This document shows positions 7,479 to 13,940 of a stretch of 13,940 nucleotides of DNA, one piece after another. The notes under the pieces were generated by a model. It did not search any database. It was given only the letters and a program-made list of their open reading frames with translations, and had not been told where the DNA came from. This DNA comes from Candidatus Nitrosopolaris nunavutensis (GTDB taxonomy: Archaea; Thermoproteota; Nitrososphaeria; Nitrososphaerales; Nitrososphaeraceae). Every line of letters starts with the position of its first letter. Position 1 is the stretch's first letter. The stretch covers positions 21,051-34,990 of the forward strand of contig DAOM01000016.1 in the NCBI GenBank assembly GCA_002501855.1. The letters run 5' to 3'. The translations under genes were made by a program, and so were the position numbers.

Positions 7479-8238
7479 CCCGCCAAATTGCCTTTGTTTT
7501 AGCCAGCATAACAAAGCCGATCAAGTACGAGACTTGCACTAACAGGCCAAGAGCAATTGACCATTCTTTCGGAGTTGGAAGCCCCATAGTGTACTGTAAC
7601 ATCAGGGAAGCGTGAGTTGTCGGGACGATATATGCCAGATACTGTAGGTCCAACGGTAGCCTACCGATCGAATAAAAGACAGGCGGTAACACAGCTAATA
7701 TGACATTTACAAATGATATAACCTGAGTTGCATTTCGCATATGCAGCATATGGGACGAAAGAAAAAAGCCCATGGCAGACATCGATCCCCAGATCAAGAA
7801 AATAGTTGAGATCAGTAGCGGTATGTTACTAATCGAGGTTCCGAAGAAAGCAGCTAGTACGGTAAGCACAGCCAACGCCGGAAACCCAAATAGCAGTTGC
7901 GACAATGCCAGCCCTGTCATGTATGTCAATGGAGAAACCGGCGATGCGACGAAGACATCTTGGATTTTGTATTCAGTCTTGTAAAAAGATATGTCTTGTC
8001 CAAGAGCTAGCCCATAACCTACTAATGCCATAACAAGGCTCCCGGCGACGGCAAACTGGATGTAATGTCCATTGCTAACCACGAATAAAACAAATAATAG
8101 CGAAAAGGGGCTTATTGCAGAAAAGACCATAGATATTGGATTCCTCCGCAGCCAGAGGATTCCTGTCAAATATGCAATCAAAAGTACTTGCTTAAGAATT
8201 AAGAATCTTTTCGATTCTTTAACTCTGGTTATTATCAT
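7471..8238 (-). CDS. ABC-2 type transporter permease (ATPase partner absent)
   Basis: The membrane half of an ABC-2 type exporter, which would need a separate ATPase to work. The 255-aa protein is strongly hydrophobic with about six helices: roughly 33-53, 60-80, 103-128, 135-158, 167-190 and 225-247. Between helices 2 and 3 is the charged cytoplasmic stretch FYKTEYKIQDVFVASPVSPL, which resembles the coupling region of ABC-2 permeases of the drug/polysaccharide/lipid type. The N-terminus is a charged cytoplasmic tail. The minus-strand neighbour on either side is not an ATP-binding cassette protein, so the ATPase is encoded elsewhere or this subunit is shared. A CATAAAAAAT element about 23 nt before the ATG supports this start. 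Substrate cannot be inferred. Confidence 0.85.
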   Translation of the reverse strand: MIITRVKESKRFLILKQVLLIAYLTGILWLRRNPISMVFSAISPFSLLFVLFVVSNGHYIQFAVAGSLVMALVGYGLALGQDISFYKTEYKIQDVFVASPVSPLTYMTGLALSQLLFGFPALAVLTVLAAFFGTSISNIPLLISTIFLIWGSMSAMGFFLSSHMLHMRNATQVISFVNVILAVLPPVFYSIGRLPLDLQYLAYIVPTTHASLMLQYTMGLPTPKEWSIALGLLVQVSYLIGFVMLAKTKAIWREV

Positions 8239-8256
8239 ATAATCGATGGCAACACG

Positions 8257-8266
8257 ATTTTTTATG
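8257..8266 (-). promoter_or_regulatory. TATA-like box of the ABC-2 permease gene
   Basis: The minus strand reads CATAAAAAAT, centred about 23 nt before the ATG. This points to a leaderless or nearly leaderless transcript separate from psmB. Confidence 0.45.
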
Positions 8267-8304
8267 TTTTAGGTTCCGCGGATCGTTGTTCTGCCATCTC
8301 TCAA

Positions 8305-8324
8305 AAGTGAATGAATTGTCACTT
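8305..8324 (-). terminator. Candidate 3'-end hairpin of the proteasome gene
   Basis: AAGTGA and TCACTT form a perfect 6-bp stem with an 8-base loop, about 30 nt beyond the psmB stop. On the minus strand the stem runs into TTTT. It could equally be an operator near the permease promoter. Confidence 0.3.
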
Positions 8325-8354
8325 AATCTCTAATCTCCAGGACAGACATCGGGT

Positions 8355-8951
8355 TTAGAGAGTTAAGCTCTCCTCTTGTTGGTTATTTTGTGTCATGGAT
8401 AATATGTCAATTCCATCGCCGCTTGCAGAGTCTCTTTGAATAGATGATTTAATTGCCTTAATTGCTAGTTCTTTTGCACTCTGTTCTGACATGTTAGCCC
8501 TGAATTCACCATCCATAACCCCAAGTGCCATTTCCGCACCTGATCCCACGGCGGCGTACTCATCAGGAAGCACAGAACCAAGAGGATCCAACGTATAGAT
8601 TTGCGGTTTGTTGTCTATTCCTCCTACTATCACCTGCGTCAATAACGGAAAGAATCTCCGTTCGAACATTATCACAGACATCATCTTTGCAATAGAATTT
8701 GGAGGCACACTACGTCTAGTTTCGAGCTTTCTAATCTTGGCAAGCGCTCCCACCTGTCTTACCAAAATTTGCATATCAGCAATCATACCGGCACATGCCG
8801 CTCCGACCTTATCAGTGACCGGAAAAGTTTTCTTTGTATTCTTGTTTACCACGAAGTTCCCGTATGAAACGCGTTTTTCTGATGCCAATACAACCCCGTT
8901 GTCGAATGAGATTCCGACAGCGGTTGCACCTGGCATAAATTGGAATGCCAT
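8355..8951 (-). CDS. psmB: 20S proteasome beta subunit, probably catalytically inactive (Thr1 replaced by Ala)
   Basis: Forms the inner rings of the archaeal 20S proteasome, which degrades unfolded proteins in the cytosol. From ATG 8951 the protein has 198 aa, normal for the family. The mature-enzyme start is usually G-T-T-T-V-G; here it reads PG-ATAVGI, so aligning the VG pair puts alanine where the nucleophile Thr1 should be. Other active-site positions are kept: E17 in LASEKRVS, K33 in NTKKTF, the GSG of S129, and D166/S169 in QRDSASG. Many Thaumarchaeota and Crenarchaeota carry two beta paralogues, one of which is non-catalytic or only structural, which fits. The frame extends to a TTG at 8972; the ATG at 8936 would give an even shorter start. 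A 14-bp palindrome lies directly upstream of the chosen ATG. Confidence 0.93.
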   Translation of the reverse strand: MAFQFMPGATAVGISFDNGVVLASEKRVSYGNFVVNKNTKKTFPVTDKVGAACAGMIADMQILVRQVGALAKIRKLETRRSVPPNSIAKMMSVIMFERRFFPLLTQVIVGGIDNKPQIYTLDPLGSVLPDEYAAVGSGAEMALGVMDGEFRANMSEQSAKELAIKAIKSSIQRDSASGDGIDILSMTQNNQQEESLTL

Positions 8952-8958
8952 TATAGTC

Positions 8959-8972
8959 TTGGATATATCCAA
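8959..8972. promoter_or_regulatory. 14-bp perfect palindrome TTGGATATATCCAA at the psmB start
   Basis: It lies 8-21 bases upstream of the psmB ATG at 8951. The halves are fully complementary with a GATATATC core. It could be an operator, or its ATATAT core could be the TATA box for a transcript starting near 8939, which would fit translation from ATG 8936. Binding by a regulator is inference only. Confidence 0.45.
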
Positions 8973-9120
8973 TGTGGGGCAGATTTAGGCGTTTCTATCA
9001 ATTAATCATACTTCATGAGCGCGTGTGCTAAACCCCGGAATCGGAACCGATCTAAAAGAATACCTAAGGCATACTCAAAGGTGAAAAAGCTTAGAAATTA
9101 TGGAGTGAATCATTTGATTT

Positions 9121-10776
9121 TCATTTTCTTGTGAGAGCACGGTCATGGATTCTTATCGCTTCGGCAACGAGCCTGTTCTGAAGTTCAAGGGCATCTTTGC
9201 CCTCTGGATGTTTTGTTTCTGCCAATGCCTCTGCCACAATACTAATAATATGCCTTAAAAGGAACTCCTCCCCTCGCGTAGATTCTGCTTTGTAGGTTGA
9301 GTTCGCCTTATTTACAAATACTACATTCTCATTCTTGAAGCTGTATCTAGAATCATATTCATCCTCATATGGGATAACCTTATAGCCAACTTTTTTTAAC
9401 GCAAATGTTCTTTTCAGTATTGGTTTCTTAATCTGTTTGGTTATCACCGTATTGACAGGAGTAGTGACTGCCACAACCTGTTCTGGTTGTAAGAGATCCA
9501 AATTCGTCTTATCAGTTGCTGAAAGTGAACCTACGTAAGGAGTTGGTTGCTGAATCTGGCGCGGTTGGGTGATAGTCGTTTCGGATACGGGAGGTGACTC
9601 AATTTTAATGCCCCCATGTGGCTGTGCTTCCTTGGATACGATGAAAGATGTATTCTCATCGCTGGAAATATTTGCAAAAAGGGCGGCAGATGATTCACCC
9701 TCCTCTATCGGTGCCTTTTCATTGACATCAATTATCTCATATCCATCTACCTCTTGTTGAGTTTCCAGATTTTCAACAATGGCCTGACCGAGCACTTTAT
9801 CGATCTCCCTGTAGATCTTCGATTCTTCTCGTGTAATCAAAACGTCTTCATACTCTGTTAAACTAGGCAACACTGTTTCTATGATAAAAGCTCTCATTGC
9901 CTGGATGAATTTTGCGTATTCTTCGTCTTCGATTATCGCGGATTTGTCAGCAAACCTTGACGTTAATGTATCACACCTCACAAACCCTGTCACCTTGCTT
10001 AATTTAGTATCAAAGCCAAAATTACCGCGCGTTACTATGTGATTTCCGACCATAATGGCTATTCCCTTTTCATCCTCAGTCAAAGGTCTTCTGGCAATAA
10101 CGAGTTCACCGGTTATTCGACCGTCTTCTAGATTTAACATGATCCTATGCCCCTGTATTTCCGGGGCGATTATCTGCTGCGCACCACTAAGATCCCATTC
10201 AGCAAATTTTTCTGCCTCCTTGATATATACTTCGAACATAGGTTGTCTTAGGATTGCGAGTTTACGGATTTCTTTTATCAGTCTGAATGAATCAATAACT
10301 GTTTTCGGACCTTTAAGTGTTAGCTCCGTACCGTTACGGCCTAGGGACGACTCGTGTAATTCGTCCAATAGAGCATTTCCGCTAAAAAGCTTGTCGAGAG
10401 TGTTACCATCTATCACGATAGTCTTCTCAAACTTATGTCGTTTTGTCCTGATCTTCATACTTTCGAACGAAGTAAGAAACGATAGTCTCCCGGTTCCGTA
10501 TCTTCCCGTCCTGACTCGGTTTAATCTCGGTGAGATTCTATCATGTTTTTTGTGAGGAGATCCTAAGAGCAAGAATTTTTCCATACTATCCTGGTCCATA
10601 CCTGCGTTATCCTCGATCACAACTGAGCCGTCTTTCATTATCGTCACAACGGAAATCGTAGCATCCTCGTCAAATGCATTTTCGATTAGTTCCTTAGCAA
10701 TCTCATTTGGCGAAACCCAAGTTTTTGTAGCGAATTCTCTGAAAAATGATGGATGTACTCTTAATTCAGTTGTCAT
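9121..10776 (-). CDS. GHKL-fold ATPase (Hsp90/MutL/MORC-like), function unknown
   Basis: A 551-aa protein with an N-terminal Bergerat-fold ATPase. Motif I is E29-L-I-E-N33 in AKELIENAFDEDA, motif II is D56-N-A-G59-M, and motif III is G91-R-Y-G94-T-G96-R. All ATP- and Mg-binding positions are thus present. A second region (about 140-330) fits a transducer-like domain. A low-complexity Pro/Gln/Thr linker (about 385-430) leads to a C-terminal domain of about 110 residues with YEDEYDSRYSF and VVFVNKANSTYK. This layout resembles prokaryotic MORC/MutL-related or Hsp90-like ATPases and not a histidine kinase, as there is no H-box, or topoisomerase VI, as there is no partner gene. It could be a conserved lineage protein for DNA or protein remodelling; the role is unknown. 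An AATAAATAAAGG element about 30 nt before the ATG supports the start. Confidence 0.85.
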   Translation of the reverse strand: MTTELRVHPSFFREFATKTWVSPNEIAKELIENAFDEDATISVVTIMKDGSVVIEDNAGMDQDSMEKFLLLGSPHKKHDRISPRLNRVRTGRYGTGRLSFLTSFESMKIRTKRHKFEKTIVIDGNTLDKLFSGNALLDELHESSLGRNGTELTLKGPKTVIDSFRLIKEIRKLAILRQPMFEVYIKEAEKFAEWDLSGAQQIIAPEIQGHRIMLNLEDGRITGELVIARRPLTEDEKGIAIMVGNHIVTRGNFGFDTKLSKVTGFVRCDTLTSRFADKSAIIEDEEYAKFIQAMRAFIIETVLPSLTEYEDVLITREESKIYREIDKVLGQAIVENLETQQEVDGYEIIDVNEKAPIEEGESSAALFANISSDENTSFIVSKEAQPHGGIKIESPPVSETTITQPRQIQQPTPYVGSLSATDKTNLDLLQPEQVVAVTTPVNTVITKQIKKPILKRTFALKKVGYKVIPYEDEYDSRYSFKNENVVFVNKANSTYKAESTRGEEFLLRHIISIVAEALAETKHPEGKDALELQNRLVAEAIRIHDRALTRK

Positions 10777-10801
10777 TACTTGTTTGACGGGTACTTACTT
10801 A

Positions 10802-10813
10802 CCTTTATTTATT
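10802..10813 (-). promoter_or_regulatory. TATA-like box of the GHKL ATPase gene
   Basis: The minus strand reads AATAAATAAAGG, centred about 31 nt before the ATG, giving a predicted leader of about 5 nt. The intervening sequence contains GGTAAGTAAGTACC, a partial inverted repeat. Confidence 0.45.
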
Positions 10814-10889
10814 ACGTGTAAAATTATTATTGACAACCTACTCAGGCAACGTGTTCGTAAAGCTTGTACAGCATTTCCCAAAAGTTCAA

Positions 10890-10910
10890 GGGTCAGAAAA
10901 TTCCTAACCC
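10890..10910 (-). terminator. Candidate 3'-end hairpin of the inositol-phosphate synthase gene
   Basis: On the minus strand GGGTTAG and CTGACCC pair over 7 bp with one G-T wobble around a 7-base loop, about 40 nt past the stop codon of the synthase gene, followed by TTGAACTTTT. The shape fits a weak terminator. Confidence 0.4.
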
Positions 10911-10948
10911 AGTAGATAATAACTGTCCTATTTGTTCATATCAGATTA

Positions 10949-12022
10949 CTAGCGGTCTCGTTTGCCTTCGATAAATTCTAAGAAATTGGTCTTCGCTTGT
11001 GAATACGACATTTGTACTGGGGGATGTTTAAAACAGTACGCACTTATACTTTCGAGAGGCCCGCTGATAGACCTATCCAGAGCTAATTTGGCTCCTCTAA
11101 TGGCATCGATCATGACTCCCGCGCTATTGTAAGCATCTACCACCCGCAGCTTAAGATCCAGTTCTATCGGTGTGTTACCAAAATACCTCCCCTTTAATGA
11201 GATATAACATACCTTATCGTTTTCTAAAAACCGAACAAAATCTGACGGTCCCACACGCATTGGAATCTCGTAAGGCGCCATCGCTGCTACCGCCCTTGTC
11301 TTACTGATCCTTTTATCCTCGAGTCTTTCGTCGTCGAGCATGTTGTAAAAGTCCATGTCTCCTCCCATATTCAGCTGATAGGTCTCATCTATCTTTACAC
11401 CTCTATCGACGAATAACTTTACAAGTGTTTTGTGGAGGACGGTCGCACCCAATTGACTCATTACATCGTCTCCTGCACAGGGCAGATTCTTATTCTGGAA
11501 GGCATTCTGCCATTGTGGAGTGGATGCAATGAAGACAGGTATCGCATTAATGAAACAGACTCCAGCATCTAGACACCTCTTAGCATAATATTGAGTAGCT
11601 TCCCTGCTCCCAACCGGCAAATAATTGAGAAGTATTTCGGTTTTAGTGTCCCTGAGGACATCTGCCACATCAGCAGCCGGCTTATCAGAAATTCTGAGCT
11701 TTTGACTCAGATGCTTGCCCACTCCGTCGAAAACCTTACATTTTGTAACTTTGACATCCATTTTGTCGACTTTGGTAATTGTGACAGTATTATTTGGTTT
11801 AGCAAAAATTGCCTCAGAAAGGTCTTTTCCCACCTTTGAATTAGTAATGTCAAATGCTGCAACAAATTCAATATCACCTGGTTGAATTCCCCCAAGCGAA
11901 TATGCCGTGAGACCTATCCCATGATTATTCTCAGTAGCAGAAGAGTAATATCGTGTCCCTTGTACAAGAGCAGACGCACAATTCCCGATTCCCGCTAGTG
12001 CTACTCGAACTTTTTTTCGCAT
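10949..12022 (-). CDS. ino1: L-myo-inositol-1-phosphate synthase
   Basis: Converts glucose 6-phosphate to L-myo-inositol 1-phosphate using NAD, the first step towards inositol head groups of archaeal lipids and inositol-based solutes. The 357-aa length fits prokaryotic members. The N-terminal Rossmann motif is VALAGIGNCASALVQG (residues about 7-22). Further family marks are the NYLPVGSREATQYYA stretch, INAIPVFIAS, the GDDVMSQLGAT segment of the substrate site, and NMGGDMDFYNML. The C-terminal part completes the NAD domain. The ATG at 12022 lies about 35 nt from a GATAAAGATATTAA element. It runs in the same direction as the GNAT gene upstream with a gap of about 65 bp and probably has its own promoter. 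The identification is firm. Confidence 0.95.
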   Translation of the reverse strand: MRKKVRVALAGIGNCASALVQGTRYYSSATENNHGIGLTAYSLGGIQPGDIEFVAAFDITNSKVGKDLSEAIFAKPNNTVTITKVDKMDVKVTKCKVFDGVGKHLSQKLRISDKPAADVADVLRDTKTEILLNYLPVGSREATQYYAKRCLDAGVCFINAIPVFIASTPQWQNAFQNKNLPCAGDDVMSQLGATVLHKTLVKLFVDRGVKIDETYQLNMGGDMDFYNMLDDERLEDKRISKTRAVAAMAPYEIPMRVGPSDFVRFLENDKVCYISLKGRYFGNTPIELDLKLRVVDAYNSAGVMIDAIRGAKLALDRSISGPLESISAYCFKHPPVQMSYSQAKTNFLEFIEGKRDR

Positions 12023-12050
12023 TTACAGTTAGTGTATCGCTGTAGGCAGC

Positions 12051-12064
12051 TTAATATCTTTATC
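12051..12064 (-). promoter_or_regulatory. TATA-like element of the inositol-phosphate synthase gene
   Basis: The minus strand reads GATAAAGATATTAA, centred about 35 nt before the ATG, inside the short gap after the GNAT gene. A leader of under 10 nt is predicted. Confidence 0.4.
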
Positions 12065-12087
12065 AAGAATCGTGATCGGACTGGCAC

Positions 12088-12837
12088 TCAATCGGAATTT
12101 CTTTTCAAAGCATATACTCTTTTCTTGTAAACGAAGCGAAATCCTAATTTTTTGTACAATGGGAACAATCCTTCATTTGTGAACGTCTGGAGAAACAGAA
12201 GGTCCAACCCCTGCTGCTGAGCTATTCGTAGCGAGACGCCTATCATTTTCTTCGCAACTCCACGGCCTCTAAAATTTGAAATTGTTCCGAGGCAATACAG
12301 ACCCATGAGCCCCTGATTAGGAAATAGAGCAGTACACCCAGCCGGTTTGGCAGAAGAATCGCTGACACGAAAATAAGACAGCAGTAAAATCATCTTCTTA
12401 AAATGCAGATCGATTTTTTCTTTTACCTCTGATTTCCATTCCAATACATCGAACGATCTGCAGAACGCGTCCACCCAACTTGGAATAGACCTTAAATCAA
12501 CACGAACCACATGGATTTTCTCGTTATCATATTCAACTCGCTCCGACTCCGCTCTTAGAGTTTGCATCGTGTCTATCCACTTGAAGCCTGCTGTTGATAG
12601 ACAGTTTTGGACATCTGTATTCTTATCGTGAAGTATAAGAGACAGGTCCATACCCTTTCTCAAACACACATTGGCTGCTTCCTCAATAACATTCGTAGCA
12701 TCTTCGCAGACGAATGGGTTCAGCCGATTAAAGAAATAATCTCCCACTAGTTTTTCATTCACAAATAGGTCAGCACAATCACGAATTCTAATATGCACTG
12801 TCCACAATGAACAAAATGCTGTTTCGTTAGCCTCCAT
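12088..12837 (-). CDS. GNAT family N-acetyltransferase
   Basis: Likely transfers an acetyl group from acetyl-CoA to an unknown small molecule or protein. The C-terminal third holds the GNAT core: GLYCLGTISNFRGRG (beta-4 and the pyrophosphate-binding loop, R-G-R-G-V-A), AKKMIGVSLRIAQQQG (helix) and LFPLYKKLGFRF (the motif B region). The N-terminal 120 residues are divergent and may be a second, degenerate GNAT-like lobe that binds substrate. I chose ATG 12837, which gives 249 aa and MEANETAF; the frame is open to a TTG at 12861, adding eight residues. No TATA box at a good distance was found for either start. Substrate unknown; the position before ino1 does not prove a link with inositol. Confidence 0.8.
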   Translation of the reverse strand: MEANETAFCSLWTVHIRIRDCADLFVNEKLVGDYFFNRLNPFVCEDATNVIEEAANVCLRKGMDLSLILHDKNTDVQNCLSTAGFKWIDTMQTLRAESERVEYDNEKIHVVRVDLRSIPSWVDAFCRSFDVLEWKSEVKEKIDLHFKKMILLLSYFRVSDSSAKPAGCTALFPNQGLMGLYCLGTISNFRGRGVAKKMIGVSLRIAQQQGLDLLFLQTFTNEGLFPLYKKLGFRFVYKKRVYALKRNSD

Positions 12838-12872
12838 CCGCTTAATAATAAACAAGTCCAAAAGTCCCTACT

Positions 12873-12919
12873 ATGGACCGCAAGTCTGTGAGGGAATGCC
12901 GACTTCTCGCGGTCTCCAT
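12873..12919. repeat. Long imperfect hairpin upstream of the GNAT gene
   Basis: The arms pair in three blocks: ATGGA with TCCAT (5 bp), CCGC with GCGG (4 bp) and AAGTC with GACTT (5 bp), with small bulges of 2 and 3 bases on one side and a 14-base loop. It lies in the leader or promoter region of the GNAT gene. A 30-codon + strand frame (ATG 12873 to a stop at 12965) overlaps it but is not convincing. Confidence 0.45.
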
Positions 12920-13257
12920 CGTTAATTCCAAAGCAGGAGGTGTATTTACATCATCGTCTATATAACTCGTGAATTCATTTATTAGTTTTGTCTCAAAATC
13001 AGGTTTTTTACTAATAGCATTGCCCCAAAGTGCACATGCAATTGTTTCGTCAATGGAACATTATCTATGAAGTTCAGGTTGTGAGAACACTAAAGGTTCT
13101 CTATAATGCTTCGAAAAAAGATACAGCCTTAAAATATTTGAGTTTTATTTTTTTAGTGATGTCTCTTATTCTTAGGGTGTTACCGAATGATTTATACATT
13201 TTTCGCCTTTTTATGTTTACTAATGCTACATGATTCCAAATCGTGACTGGTTGTTGA

Positions 13258-13368
13258 TTAGATGTTAAAACCTACAAATGCTTGTTGTTGTTCAAGCGCG
13301 GAAGCAGGATCTACAACGACTATTAGTATAACAAAGATTGCAGTAATTGCTAATCTTCCAGTATTCAC
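13258..13368 (-). CDS. Possible signal-peptide microprotein or truncated secreted protein (36 aa)
   Basis: A GTG-started frame of 36 codons. It begins MNTGRLAITAIFVILIVVVD and continues with PASALEQQQ, ending six residues later. This has the shape of an export signal: short polar start with one arginine, a hydrophobic core of about 15 residues, and an A-S-A cleavage site. What remains after cleavage is only about 12 residues. A GATATA element is centred about 25 nt before the GTG, the spacing of a leaderless archaeal gene. It may be a secreted or membrane-anchored microprotein, or the 5' remnant of a longer secreted protein cut by a stop. No continuation is recognised downstream. Confidence 0.4.
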   Translation of the reverse strand: MNTGRLAITAIFVILIVVVDPASALEQQQAFVGFNI

Positions 13369-13388
13369 CAGTTTCTCACAGATAATTT

Positions 13389-13397
13389 GGTATATCT
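13389..13397 (-). promoter_or_regulatory. TATA-like box of the signal-peptide microprotein
   Basis: The minus strand reads AGATATACC, centred about 25 nt before the GTG codon, as expected if transcription starts at the first codon. Confidence 0.35.
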
Positions 13398-13565
13398 GAA
13401 GTGCTTCGCAAGAACTGCTAAGACGGAAAATTGTGGATATATTTAGAAAATCGTTATTTTCATTAGAAAGATCAAAGTTAAATTCGTTGGTCTGCGTACT
13501 AAAGGAGATAATAATATGGGAAAGACAGCTATATTTTTCTAATTAAAAATGTCTTAAACAGTTTA

Positions 13566-13587
13566 CGATACTCAGGAATTGGTATCG
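13566..13587. repeat. Inverted repeat CGATAC/GTATCG
   Basis: A perfect 6-bp stem with a 10-base loop, extended by two more pairs (TT/AA) after one mismatch. Function unknown. Confidence 0.3.
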
Positions 13588-13653
13588 CAAATGTCCGACT
13601 GTTAAATTCAGCCACTTAAATCAGATGTGGATTGGTAACCTGACCAACCAACC

Positions 13654-13665
13654 GGTAATATTACC
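13654..13665. repeat. 12-bp perfect palindrome GGTAATATTACC
   Basis: Fully self-complementary, preceded by ACCAACCAACC and a nearby GGTAACC. It could be a protein-binding site in an otherwise empty region. Confidence 0.35.
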
Positions 13666-13846
13666 TACCATGTAGAATCGTCCCAACAGATATCATGATC
13701 GCTCGTGCTTGCTGACGGCTGCAGCTTGTTGATAATATGAACAGCCTGAATAATAGTACTCATAATATAAAATATTTCTATTCCCCTGCTGAAGTTTTGA
13801 AATTCGTAAAATCTACATTCAATAAAATTTTCTCTATCTGCCTATA

Positions 13847-13869
13847 CTAGGACATATGTACTATCCTAG
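13847..13869. repeat. Inverted repeat CTAGGA/TCCTAG
   Basis: A perfect 6-bp stem around an 11-base loop that itself contains CATATG. No gene is linked to it in this window. Confidence 0.3.
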
Positions 13870-13940
13870 ATTATAATAGAGTAGATTTGTCGTTTTAGCT
13901 CCGCTCATTATCGTCAATCAGGTCCAAGAAAGGCTGTTAA

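Larger units (their letters stand above)
12966..13940. other. Region of about 1 kb without a clear large gene
   Basis: No recognisable protein of normal size and no tRNA cloverleaf. A 65-codon + strand frame from ATG 13036 is AT-rich, with one hydrophobic stretch (LKYLSFIFLVMSLIL), and is probably not a gene. At 13516 an ATG preceded by AAAGGAGATAATAAT opens only an 8-codon frame (MGKTAIFF). Further content is a microprotein frame at 13258-13368, inverted repeats at 13566-13587, 13654-13665 and 13847-13869, and a weak C/D-box-like pattern at 13695-13749. Confidence 0.45.

Noticed and set aside
8973..9120. GGTTCCGATTCCGG on the minus strand resembling a tRNA T-arm
   Set aside because: No acceptor stem, D-arm or anticodon arm could be paired around it.
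10055..10555. 166-codon + strand frame inside the GHKL gene
   Set aside because: Antisense shadow; the minus-strand frame carries the conserved ATPase motifs.
13036..13233. 65-codon frame on the + strand
   Set aside because: AT-rich, biased to Phe/Leu/Ile as expected of random AT-rich DNA, with no family resemblance; only a weak T-run lies at TATA distance.
13895..13940. Possible C-terminus of a minus-strand gene entering from the right (QPFLDLIDDNERS, then stop)
   Set aside because: A stop codon directly precedes the frame within the window, so no longer gene can continue into it.

Overview
The window reads as a chromosomal segment of an ammonia-oxidising-type archaeon (Thaumarchaeota / Nitrososphaeria). 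The grounds are archaeal-type Elp3 with fused radical-SAM and acetyltransferase domains, class I lysyl-tRNA synthetase, an archaeal proteasome beta subunit, myo-inositol-1-phosphate synthase, a small Sso10a-like winged-helix regulator, and many genes whose start codon lies only about 22-35 nt from the centre of a TATA-like box (leaderless or very short leaders). No phage, IS element, CRISPR array, rRNA or tRNA gene was found.

Left block (1-4323, + strand): an information/metabolism operon of purM (5' end cut by the window), a 48-codon small ORF, elp3 and lysS, packed with overlaps or gaps of a few bases. Elp3 modifies U34 of tRNAs and LysS charges tRNA-Lys, so the last two genes share tRNA decoding as a theme. 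A gene-poor gap of about 350 bp follows and ends at a convergent membrane histidine kinase (4674-6497, - strand).

Middle (6498-7470): a regulatory gap of about 650 bp holding a strong hairpin, a possible one-helix membrane microprotein and a 14-bp perfect palindrome, then a winged-helix regulator on the + strand.

Right block (7471-12861, - strand): five genes in one direction: an ABC-2 permease without its ATPase, a proteasome beta subunit that appears to have lost the catalytic Thr1, a GHKL (Hsp90/MutL/MORC-like) ATPase of unknown role, myo-inositol-1-phosphate synthase and a GNAT acetyltransferase. Most have their own TATA-like box, so they look like separate transcription units rather than one operon.

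Far right (12862-13940): about 1.1 kb without a clear large gene. It has several inverted repeats, a possible 36-aa signal-peptide microprotein with a well placed TATA box, and a weak C/D-box RNA candidate.

The most interesting points are the Thr1-to-Ala proteasome beta subunit with a palindrome at its start, the uncharacterised GHKL ATPase, and the small ORFs supported by frame quality or promoter spacing. No complete new defence or mobile system is visible.
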